Below are positions 33,440-44,400 of a stretch of 64,000 nt of DNA, in pieces. Below the pieces are notes generated by a model. The model made no database searches. It was not told where the DNA came from and saw only the letters and a program-made list of their open reading frames with translations. A program made the translations under genes and the position numbers. This stretch comes from Mytilus trossulus (taxonomy: Eukaryota > Mollusca > Bivalvia > Mytilida > Mytilidae). Where the stretch lies: assembly GCF_036588685.1 (NCBI RefSeq), contig NC_086378.1:78633127-78697126 (forward strand), in the 5' to 3' direction. Within the stretch, counting starts at the first letter, position 1. Each line of letters starts with the position of its first letter.

Positions 33440-35560
33440 TATAAAGAACTATGGGCTCTTTAGAGCCAGTGTTGCTCACCTGGTTCATGTGATTCTCCCT
33501 TGGTTTTTGAAATCATGTAAAAATGGATTAAAATCATAACAGATACTGTAGTAATGATTGAGGCCAAATTGGCCCTGTAATTTTATCAAAAGTAGAAGAC
33601 TTTTGTAATCTATAAAGATACATTTTTTTAATGTCTTCAACAGCGCCTCAGAAGAGGCATTAATTCCATGTTTGGTTTCATTCCATTCAGCATGTTCAGT
33701 GCTCCTTTAGAAGAAGCATTTGTATTTATTTCTTATGGTAAATTCAGTCCCCCTGGTGGCGGCCATCTTGAATGATGGTTCGGGTACGAAATAAGAGCAC
33801 TTGGACGGCACCTTGTTAGGAACATTCATGCAATGTTTGGTTTCATTCTACTCAGTAATTCTCTAGAAGAAAACGTTTGTATGTATTTCTCATACATCAT
33901 ATTTGTAAAACTTACTCCCCTGCTCACAGTCAACTGGGATGATAAATCAGCTACAAAGTAACAACACTTGGTCGGCACCTCAAGAGAAACATTCATACTA
34001 TGTGTGGTTTAAATCCATTTATAAGTAGTTTTGTAAAAGAAGACCTGTGTATATATTTCCCATAGGGTCCTTTGTTAAATTAAGTCTTCTGTTGACAGCC
34101 ATCTTAGTTGATGGATTTGCTACAAAGTAACAATACTTGGTCAGCACTTCAAATAAACATTCATTGATTCATGCCATGTTTTGTTTCAATCATTCCATTA
34201 AGTGGTTCTCTAGAAGAAAAATTCAGTTTGTATGTAACTCTCATAGATACTATGTTTAACTAAGTCCCTGATTGTGACCATATTGGATGATTGGTGGCAA
34301 AGTTACAAAAATTGGTCAACACCTCATAAGGAACATTCATGCCCTGATTTATTTCATTCCATTTAGTGTTTTTCTAAATAAAGACATTTGTATATATTTC
34401 TCTAATGGTCCCTTTTTTAAACTAAGTCCTCTGGCAGCCATCTTTGATGATGGTTTGGCTTCAAAGTAACAACATTTGGTCAGTACCTCAAAAGAAACAT
34501 CTGTTTTGTTACCTTCAGTGGTTCTCTAACATTTGTATGTATTACCCTTAGGGTCCTATTTTTAACGAAATCTAGCTCCCGCTGGTGGCCATTTTGGATG
34601 ATTGGTTGCCTACAAAACTACAACACTTGGTAAGCGCCTCATCAGGAATATTCATAACTTCATTTCATTCGTTTTAGTGGTTTTCTAAAAGAATACATAT
34701 GGATATATTTCCCTCAGGGTCTTGTGTTTAACTAAGTTCTCCTCTGTTGGCCATCTTGGATGATGGATCGGCTTCAAAGTAACAACACTTGGCCAGCACT
34801 TCATAAGGAACATTCATGCAACAGCTGCACGCCATGTTTGGTTTCATTCCATTCAGTGGTTCTCTTAAAGAAGACTTGTGTATGTATTGTCCATATGGTC
34901 CTATGTTCAACGAGATCACCTGCTGGTGGCCATCTTGGGTGATGGATTTGTTATAAAGTACGACACTTGGTGAGCATCTAAAAAGGAACATTCATGTCAT
35001 GTTTGGTTTTTATTCTATTCCATTTAGTGATTCTTCAAAACAAGACTTTCATATGTGTTTCACATAGCGTCCTTTGCTAAACTAGCTTAGTTTCCCGCTG
35101 GCAGCCATCTTGTATGCTTGACTGGCTACAAAGAAACAACACAAGTTCAACACCTCAAAAGTAACATTCATGCCATGTTTGGTTTCATTCCCATCAGTGG
35201 TCCTTTAAAACAAAGGACATTTGTTTGCTTTGTCCCTAGTGTCCTTTGTTAAACTAAGTTCAACGCTGCATGGCAGTCATCTTGGATGATTGATTGGCTT
35301 CAAAGTGATAACACTTGGCCACCACTTTATTAGAAACATTCATGTCACATTAGGTTTCATACATTCGGTGGTTCTCTAATTGAAAACATATTTATATATT
35401 TCCAGTAGTTTCATATGTTAAACTAAATCCCTGCTTGCGGTCATCTTGGATGATTTGACAAACTTTGTCATCACCTCGTAAGGAACATTCTTCCAATGTT
35501 TGGTTTCATTCTATTCGGTGGTTCTCTGGGAAAAGTTCATAATGTAAAAAAATAGAAGTT
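33440..35560 (+). repeat. Satellite-like array, about 11 copies of a roughly 168-base unit
   Basis: Starts with GGCTCTTTAGAGCCAGTGTT and CTCACCTGG, the terminal phrases of the 26583-27335 type element. Then units recur with GGCCATCTTGGATGATGG, ACAAAGTAACAACACTTGGT, CACCTCA(T)AAGGAACATTC, TGTTTGGTTTCATTCCATT and GTGGTTCTCTA. The GATGAT landmark falls near 33770, 33935, 34098, 34278, 34438, 34587, 34752, 34930, 35107, 35278 and 35444, giving periods of 149-180. Reading frames inside are incidental. Confidence 0.8.
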
Positions 35561-35847
35561 AATGAAGACGCCAAGTGATGAGAAAAACTATAAAATATAG
35601 ACAAAACACTGAAGGAATACAGAAATGAATAACCCCATCTAGATCCTCTGATATCAGCAGTATTTATATTTATCATTTATGATTGGTCTTTGAAATAATT
35701 GCATGCGGTATGATTGCCAAAAAGGGCTTAGGCAATAATTAATTATCTACGACAGTTCAAATGGCGAAGTCCAGAAATAAGCAATCTATCTACCAAGATT
35801 AAACCTTCATTTCAAAGATCATTGACAATTGATGATATAAAAAAAAA

Positions 35848-36885
35848 GATGCGGTATGATTGCCAATTAGACAACTCTCCTCCCAAATGACGTAGATGTT
35901 TGCACCTACAGGTCACTGTATGGCAATTGAAAATGAGGAATCCCCATACCATATCCACATTGCAAGCTACATATCATTTAGAATGGAAATTGGGAATGTG
36001 TCTAAGAGACAGCAAACCGACCATAGAGAAAAAAAGCCCAAAGCTACAATATGGGTCCTCAGCAAATCTATAAAATCCCTCACACGGAGGCATGTTTCAG
36101 CTGGCCCCTTAACCCAAATTTTTACTAGTTCAGTGAAAATGGACGTCTAACAAAACCCAAAATGACAAATGCAAAATAATTCAAACGTAAATGCTAACGC
36201 CCTGATAAATCTGAGGCGGATTTAGGGGGGACGGTCCCCGGTTATTTTTATAGAAAAATTATGTGATTATATAGGAATCACTGAGGTAGGCCGGGAAGGT
36301 CCCCTCTAATGCCGTCTTAGTCAGTGTCCTCCCTTCCCCTTTTTTGACAATTAATGGATCCGCCACTGTATATGCACAAAAAAAACAGGTTTAAAGGGCG
36401 TTCCAACCATGATAAGTCCCTATTCAAATGCATTGCAATTTATCGGCAAAAAAAGAGGGGGACGCCTCAAATCCGCATCTGTCACGGCCTAAAACCCATA
36501 CCGTATGGTCGGCTTTGAAATGCCCTGACATGAAAATATGAAAGAATTAAATTAAGAAAACTAATGGCCTAATATATAAGGAAACGGTTTACGAAAAACA
36601 CATAAATATGGCAAACCTGATCCCACGACTCTTACTTCTAGCTTTGGACTGGAAGATGAAGAATGTGGCGGTGTTAAACATATTTGTGAGCGCTCAACCA
36701 TCCCTCTAACCTTGTAAAGTGGTGTTACAGTACAATTAGAACAGACTATAAAATTTAGTTGCAAATGGCTTATAACACATCAGATGGATACAAAAAGAAA
36801 GACATCTAACAAAAACAGAAAGTAGACATTGTGGATAGTTGTCTCATTGGCAATCATACCACATCTTCTTTTTTATATGGCTGTG
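35848..36885. repeat. Nested repeat block: family B with family A and a GGATCCGCCACTG element inside
   Basis: Family B phrases flank the block: GATGCGGTATGATTGCCAAT at the left and, reversed, CATTGGCAATCATACCACAT at the right. Family A sits at 35982-36143 (AATGTGTCTAAGAGACAG...CAGCTGGCCCC). At about 36208-36372 lies a separate repeat starting GAGGCGGATTTAGGGGG and ending ATGGATCCGCCACTGTA, roughly inverted ends. Confidence 0.65.
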
Positions 36886-37275
36886 TACTTATCTATTCCA
36901 AAACAAAAATACACTAATTACAGATATGGGTGTACTCTCCGTTACTGACAGCTAGTTCAAAGTCAATAACAACTAATGAAAAAGAAGATGAAAACATTTA
37001 TCCAAGACTAAAATATCAATCAGTAAACATCCAACATTCCCTGGATTTAGTGTAGAAAAACATGACCGTAAACGATGACAACTATAATTAGGATCTACAG
37101 ATGTATTTGATTAATTTATGCTAAACTTTAATATAAAATCTGGACACTAGTACGGACTTGGACTTTTTTATGTTCTTTTCCTGTTTATTCATTTAACTTA
37201 TTTGAAACCCATATTACAATCTTACAATTATACAGTTTATACACACTGCTACACTGATATCCTCCAGAGGCAGAT

Positions 37276-37300
37276 TTATGGGGGGGGGGGGGGGGGGGGG
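37276..37300. repeat. Poly-G homopolymer
   Basis: A run of more than 20 G inside a CAGATTTATGGG...GGTCCCCCCC context resembling the 36208-36372 repeat, so probably a slippage-expanded repeat end. Assembly length here is unreliable. Confidence 0.8.
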
Positions 37301-37565
37301 CGGAGGTCCCCCCCTTTTTTTTTTAGTTCAGATTAAACTGCAATAATTTTGTGCACCTAGCTCAAGTATAAATTTATTTCTGACTCGGACAAAAAAACAA
37401 TGTACCTCCCCTTTTTTTCAATGGTTGTTGTGAAAGGTTTCTGAGTGTGATTAATAGCGCACTAATTCTTGGTTTTTTTTTATGATAGGAACAAGCGGTA
37501 AAAGGTTATTTCTGTCATTGGTTATTATCATTCGTGCGTTATAAGATCTTATAAGTATAACTGGA

Positions 37566-37880
37566 ACCGTTTTGCTAGCACCCCCTAATCCCCTCCCCCT
37601 TTTCGTTATTCTCACACTGTCTTGTCAAATTGTAGGTCTTGGAAGATTTCTTTTACTTAGTTACATTCTATCTTTCATTGCATTAGGACCCCGTACAAGA
37701 ATATCCAAGGATTTGTGTAGTAAGGGATTACTATACAAATCCTCAGTATATTTGTAACCGTTTTGCTAGCACCCCTCCCCCTTTTTTCGGTTATTCTCAT
37801 ACTTGTTTGGGCCTTTGAAGATTTCCTTTACTTAGATATAATCTTACATCCGTCTAATTGAATTATATAATCCTGGTGTA
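37566..37880 (+). repeat. Direct duplication, two copies about 190 bases apart
   Basis: AACCGTTTTGCTAGCACCCC starts both copies (37566 and 37757), followed in each by CCCCCTTTT, GTTATTCTCA, GAAGATTTC(T/C)TTTACTTAG and a diverging tail. Non-coding. Confidence 0.7.
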
Positions 37881-38379
37881 TTATAAGTCTAATTGCCATC
37901 AATTGATTATAGTTTTAATGCAATAACAACCCTAACTGTGCCTTTTACTTTAAACTTTGAAAGTGTCAATCGATCAACAATAGGTCACGGCCGACTATCA
38001 GCAATTTATTAAGAAGTTAAATAAATATGCTAATGAACCGATTTAACAAACAAACATCACGTTAAATATAGGTTTATTATTGTTGCTCTCACTTTTACTT
38101 TCATATTTTAGTTGGAAACGCAGAATGCGTGGTCATCAACCTTTATTTGATCGCCTGTCATTGTCAATCAAGACGTGTCATTCAATGAGAACACTGATAT
38201 GAGGGTGTCCAATGGGATGTGCTAATCATCATAAATCAAATCTAATTAAGACGACTCCTAAATTAAATTCATTGTGCAACATTTTTGTACAATGTAATTA
38301 AACAATTTACATTAAATTACTGCAAAAACAATGTGTACTTTAATGAATTACTATGTAAAAAGTGTTAAAAAGTGGAGTT

Positions 38380-38466
38380 TACGTCAATGTCACGTGGTTT
38401 TGTGGGCAGTGTCGGCAAATTGATGCCCGCCATTTTGACGAAGAGTGACAACGTCTAGAAGCGAGG
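38380..38466 (+). promoter_or_regulatory. Candidate PKNOX promoter and non-coding first exon
   Basis: Locally GC-richer sequence with an E-box CACGTG (38391-38396), a YY1-type GCCCGCCATTTTGACG (38425-38440) and a plausible donor GCGAGG|GTAAAC at 38467. The first coding exon has an acceptor (41394) just upstream of its ATG, so a non-coding first exon is required somewhere upstream; this is the best candidate seen. TATA is absent. Confidence 0.45.
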
Positions 38467-39600
38467 GTAAACTGTCAATTATATGTAAGATTGGCATGTT
38501 TTGATCTGATTTATGTATCTTTTTCTTATAGTATTTTATGTAATTCTTACTATTCTCTTGTGTGTCATTTAAATCTAATTTGATTGCAATGGCCTACACG
38601 GTAAACAGTGTTCCGTGTATGCTGTAAAATGATTTTTATTTCAACGATTTTAACAAATTTTAACTTGGTGTAATAGACGACGAGACAATTGGACATTTGA
38701 ATATCAACCTGTTTTTATTATTTTCAGCATGGCTGTTTACTTGAAAATGAAAAATCTTGTCATTTCTTCCTTTTTATAAATGAATATTGATTGTGTAATT
38801 TTGACCTGGACAAGATAATTGATAAAAGTCACCAGACCGTGAAATTTGTGTAAATAAAGATTATATAGTTATGAATGTTATATTAGTTTTAAAACAAGTT
38901 AAATATGGATAAAACTCAATATGGAATAAATTGATTCCAAGACCGCCCATTGTTATATATATTGAAATGAAACATTTATGCAGGTTTTAAAATTTGAAAT
39001 TGATTAAAAAATTGTAAAATACAGGTAGAAAAACATCCTTTTGTACTGTTTTAATACAGGATTCATGTATTATATTCAATATTAAAGGAATTAACTGTTG
39101 TTCATTTTAAAATCATTTTTATACATGTTATATACCGTATTTAATCTTGTTAATTTCTTGGTCTCACTAATAAGTTACAATATTTTTGCCAAGAAATGAC
39201 AAAAAGAAAAAAATGAGAGACGAGATACTTTATCAGTCGTGCATCCTAGATTTTCAATAGGGGGCCCACTGATGGCCTAAGAGGGGGCTGTTCCAGTCAT
39301 GCTAAATTGATTCCCTAAATATTAATCAACCAAATTTTTCCTTCAAAAAGGATGGGTACATAAATCCACCTCTGTTCATATAATTATTATGAAAACTATT
39401 AATTTATAGAAATGTGACATAATACATGTGTAAAACAGATCCAAATTATTTCCATCACATCTTGATCTTGATACATGGTTGACTTAAATTCTGAACTAGA
39501 AGGAATATTTAGATACATACATGTATAATATATTGTAACAAGAGAACCAAAACTAAACCTGTAAATACATTGTACATAAATACAAAAAAATGTAGATATA

Positions 39601-40235
39601 ACGTCACGGTACCCAAATTGCAACGAGTACCCAAATTGCACCTATTTAGCAAAAATAGCAGCGGAAACCTTACAAGATTTCCTAGAGACTAAACAATTTG
39701 TATTTTTATGATTTGATACTATGCACGTCTTTCAACATAGGTAAAAATATTTACACAAAACGTTCACAGTATTTATCACGTGGTATTTATCAACAGATGA
39801 AAGACTGAAAAAGCAAAATGTACGGAAACATCGCCATGCGACGTCATCAAAATGTCATCTTTTTAAAATTAGCAAATACAATATGTTACAAGTATCCATT
39901 TCTTAAAAAATGAAGAGTAAGCATGGACTAATATCCAATTGTTCAAAATATATGAAGAAATTAAACAAAAGCTGTGTTATTTCACTTTTGACGATGTGAA
40001 TTTAAGCATGGATGCAATTTGGGTACTCCTCATTACAGAATCATTGATGGTTTGGAGGTCACTTCAGACCAATTTTTCTATGATTCCACATGGATTCAAA
40101 ATTAAATTGGTGAAACCATAAAGTAAATAATGATACATCTACAAAATAAACACATAATGAAAACTTTTGTCTGAAGCATAAATAAACGTAGGTTAAAAAA
40201 CTGTCAAAATAGGTGCAATTTGGGTACCCTCACGT
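39601..40235 (+). mobile_element. TIR element family M2, copy 2 (PKNOX 5' intron)
   Basis: Starts ACGTCACGGTACCCAAATTG and ends GGTGCAATTTGGGTACCCTC plus ACGT, flanked by TA on both sides (39599-39600 and 40236-40237). Full-length partner of 28444-29074. The right-hand TA is shared with the next element. Confidence 0.85.
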
Positions 40236-40237
40236 TA

Positions 40238-40839
40238 GAATGGGGGGCTCATATTCGCCGGGGACACAATTTCGCCGTTTTATGATTTTGAGGTGTAAAC
40301 ACTTCAAAGAATGGCTGAAATGAGAGAAATATGTTGATAAATTATAATTTTATAACAAATATGATTATTTTTTAAACTTAAACAAAATAATGGCACTTAC
40401 TGCAAAAGATCGAAAAATAGATAACGATTTTCAGTCAGTTGCCTGAATGAAAAACAGGATTTTCAAAGATTTTTTTCTTCATATTTTTTTGACTGATTGG
40501 CCTCAATTTCTGTTTTTTAACACCTTTGAAATGTCTGTTGTTCATCTATAATGAAATTTATTTGATAAATATTATATAATGATGCAGTTATTTGGTTTTA
40601 AATAGATGTGTAAAAACGGCGAATACGTGTCCCCCATTGACAAAACTTCAGGAAATTTCGAACACCCTTTAATCTAACTTTACAGATGGTTATTTTCAAA
40701 CAAACATGTTTTCAAGCTTAGGAATGTTTTGCATTTGAAGTTATTTTCATATAGAAATATCAGTATACTTCAAAAACATATAGACCTGAACATAGACTAG
40801 AAAACATGGAAAGATATGGCGAAAATGAGCACCCCACTC
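40238..40839 (+). mobile_element. TIR element family M3, copy 1 (PKNOX 5' intron)
   Basis: Left end GAATGGGGGGCTCATATTCG, right end its inverse CGAAAATGAGCACCCCACTC, flanked by TA. The centre contains ATTTCGCCGTTTTATG and, inverted later, ACGGCGAATACGTG. The second copy is at 45106-45728. Confidence 0.82.
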
Positions 40840-40841
40840 TA

Positions 40842-41280
40842 GGAAGATGTGGTGTGAGTGCCATTGAGACAACTCTCAATCCAAAAAACAATTCATAAAA
40901 GCGAACCATTATAGGTTAAAGTACAGTCTTCAACACAGAGCCTTGGTTCACACCGATCAACAAGTTATTAAGGGCCCCAAAATTACTTGAGTGAAATGGG
41001 AGAATTTATTTACCATGCTAACAGATGTGTCCTGTGGCAACACCTTTTTATATCTTTTTTAAATAAGATGGGTGACAGGTATTAAAGGGACATTCAAACT
41101 CATGAGTGAAAAATAAAGAGACAATGCCATGACAAAAAATAAAAAAAGACCAAATGACAATCTCCAGTATACAAAACACAACATAGAAAACTAACGACTG
41201 TGCATTACAAAACCACCAAAAACTAGGGGTGGGGTGATCTTGGGTGCTCTAGAAGAGTAAGCTGATTCTGCCTCACAATC
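40842..41280 (+). repeat. Interspersed repeats B and C next to the M3 element
   Basis: Family B phrases (GGAAGATGTGGTGTGAGTGC, AACTCTCAATC, GGGCCCCAAAATTACT) run to about 41020, then family C (GACATTCAAACTCATGAGTG, ACAAAACACAACATAGAAAA, AGAGTAAGCTGATTCTGCC). Confidence 0.7.
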
Positions 41281-41402
41281 AATTAGCTTTAAAATAAGTC
41301 TTAAGACTATAATGTGAATTCCTATATATTTGTTGAACAAAGAATTTTAAGTGATAGACTTTTTTTTTAATTAGTTAAATTCTCTTTTTTTTAGGGGTGT
41401 AG

Positions 41403-41497
41403 ATGATGTCTGTGTTACCACCCGATATTTCACAGTACACAGGAGTTAATCTGTTAGCAGCCATTGTCACAACAGCAGGAATACAAGAATGTGATGG
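41403..41497 (+). CDS. PKNOX: PKNOX coding exon 1
   Basis: Acceptor TTTTTTTTAG ends at 41394, 8 bases before the ATG. Encodes MMSVLPPDISQYTGVNLLAA to QECDG; donor GG|GTAAGT, phase 2. Either of two adjacent ATGs could initiate. Confidence 0.85.
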
Positions 41498-44400
41498 GTA
41501 AGTTTTTGAAAACTTATCAAATAAAGAGGCCGGGGTGGGGGCAGGGGTGGAGGGGACTTAAATACAAGAAATCCTGAGGCCCAGAATTTAAACAAATTTA
41601 AATCCCGAAATTTTGAAAAAAGAATTCCCGGATCCCAAAATTATCAACCCAGAAATCCAGAGCTTAAAGTTAGGAACACCTGATCCTGGAATCCCGATAA
41701 AAGTCCATCCCCCTTAATATAGTAGATGTTGTATGAGTGCCAATGAGACTCTCTATCCAAGTCACAATTTGTCAAAGTAAACCATTATAGGTATAAAAAA
41801 TTATAATAAGACTGCTTACCTTTGTAAGGACTCGGAGAATTATGGAACAAATAGAAAATTTCAGCAACTGGAAACAAAAATTTATATAATGCAGTAATTG
41901 ACAGCCTCCACCCCAAAATGTCACACAAAAGACATTGCAGCAAACATTTGGGAAAATTTCACACCATTTAACTTCAATTGCATTTTGCTTTTCACTTTAA
42001 AATTATCATGATTATTGAAGGAAAACAAAAGTGTGAATTGAAATGTTAAAAATGTTAAGATTAAGAATTCAATTTAATGCTTTTTGTTAAGAATAAAGAT
42101 GAAATGAAATAATAATTGCTTCTTTTCCTTCTTTGTGAAAACTGAGTAACAAATGATTTCCAAGTTTCTTATTGAAATAAAATGTGGTTCACCTGTCTAT
42201 GCAATATTGTAAGCATTTGACCTAGACTTGATATAGATATAAATCTAAACATGCAATTTGCAAAAGATACAAAATGTATTGATTTGATCAAGAAAACCAA
42301 AAAATACACTGCAGTCAATGAAAGCAATTTAACAGCTTATCATCATGATCATTCCAAGATACAATGTACTGCAAAATATCAATATGGAGAAAACTTGATT
42401 CTATTCAGTAATTTATTGTTGACCTGTATGTTTACTTTGTTATAGAAATGAAACAACAAAGAGCAGTTCAGAAACAGAGGATGAGAAAAAGGCTATTTAT
42501 AGGTAAGAAAAAATAGGGAACCAGTCATCATGGTCATTGCCTAAATGTATTGATTACCTTGTTGTTTAGATCCGATTTCAATACACATTAGACAAGTTGC
42601 CGTAACCAGCAATTACTTGGATATGCAGGTAGCAAATTAGTTTGATCAGACTGCTTTCCAGGATTGATATCTGTAACATTTTGTACATGAGGCAAGACAT
42701 ACATGTAGCTATCAAACATTCTCACAATAGCACTGTAAACAATTTAAAATTAAGTCTGTGGTTAAAGTTTTTAAACATACCTAATTTTGTCATATCTAAC
42801 ATGAATTGTCATGATTGTATGAAACTTGGTCCAGAATTTTTTGTGATCCAAAAAAATAGCAAAATTGCATTCAGTCAGGGGTACTACTTGTACAATATAT
42901 TTTTATTTACTTGAAAAAGTAATATTAATATACTTATATAAGTAAACTTGTAGGATACTTATACAAGTGAATTTGATTTACTTGTATAGGTAAAAAAAAT
43001 ATGGATTAGTTATGTCCCTTAGACATTCAGATTTTTTTTTACCTATATAATCATGATAATTAAAAAAAGTCATAATTTCTTCTTTTCTTAAATTCTTAGG
43101 ATTTCTTTGTTCTAATAGAATTTTAAATTGCCCTTTGCAGTTGCTTTATTTATCATTTAAGTGTAATTTAAGAACACTGCTTATTTACAAGCTCCCAAGG
43201 AGCAATTTTTGAAGGCCTTGTGCAAATACTTAAGGTGGTACCCAACACTTTCTCTAAAATTAATTTGACTCGATTAATTTTCATAAAATTTTGACAAAGT
43301 ATTTACTTTGACCCTTATACAAAATAATTAAAAATTCAAAAAATTTGAACCAAACATTTTATCAGAAAAATTACACTGGTTATATAGCAGTTTGACAAAC
43401 ACTAATTTTGATCATTGAGAAGCTATATATTGCCTTCACAATGCAACGTAAATAAAACGTTTAGCTGATATTACAGAGTTATCTCCCTGTAGTGTTAGGT
43501 ACCACCTTAAGATCTTTGGGCAATCAGTTTCTTTGTTGAATTAATGAGATGAAACATTGAACCCTATTACAAAAATTGAGCTAAGCTGGGAAATATCATT
43601 ATAGGCATCTTTTACATCTCAAAACTTGAGAACTTTTGTGGAATTGTAATAAAAATTCACTTATACAAGTAAATATTTTAGAAAATAAAGGGGGGATTAT
43701 TTTAACATTATACCTCACTTGTATGATTACATTTATTTTACTTATTCAAGTAAATAAAAAAACCTTGTACAAGTAGTACCACTGACTTACATTATCAGAT
43801 GAGGAAATGGAAACTCTTTACAACAAATTATTTCCAAATGAACAATCTATAGCTATAAACCAGAAATAAATTTGCAATAACTTTTGGGAAACTGAAATTT
43901 TAGATAAAACATAATACAATGTACAACAAATTGATAGGTTACTTTTATTTTCTTAAACTGATAAATAATTGCTTGATATATTTAATATCTATTTCAGCCA
44001 TCCCTTATTTCCATTGTTAGTGTTGTTATTTGAGAAATGTGAGCAGGCCTCACAGTCAGCTGATTGTCCAAGTTCTGACAGTTTTGATATTGACATACAG
44101 TCCTTCGTACAACGACAAGAGAAAGACCGTAAACCTTTTTTCAGTGAAGACCCAGATTTAGATAATTTGGTATGTATGTATTACAGTGAAGTTTGATTGG
44201 CCCTAATAGCTAAGTTTATTGCTTTAAACTGTATTTTTGGGAATTTAGAAATGTTGCCTAAAGCTTTGCCTAATTTGAATAAACACTACGCTGAAAGGCA
44301 AAATTGGTGATTTGGGATACTGTGAAAGTACTTTAATTCGTGGGTATCAATTTTCGTGGTTTGAGCAATATTTACATGTTCGTGGGTTTTTAAATTCGTG

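Noticed and set aside
35896-36150. 84-codon plus-strand frame
   Set aside because: Composed of family B and family A repeat sequence; no domain.
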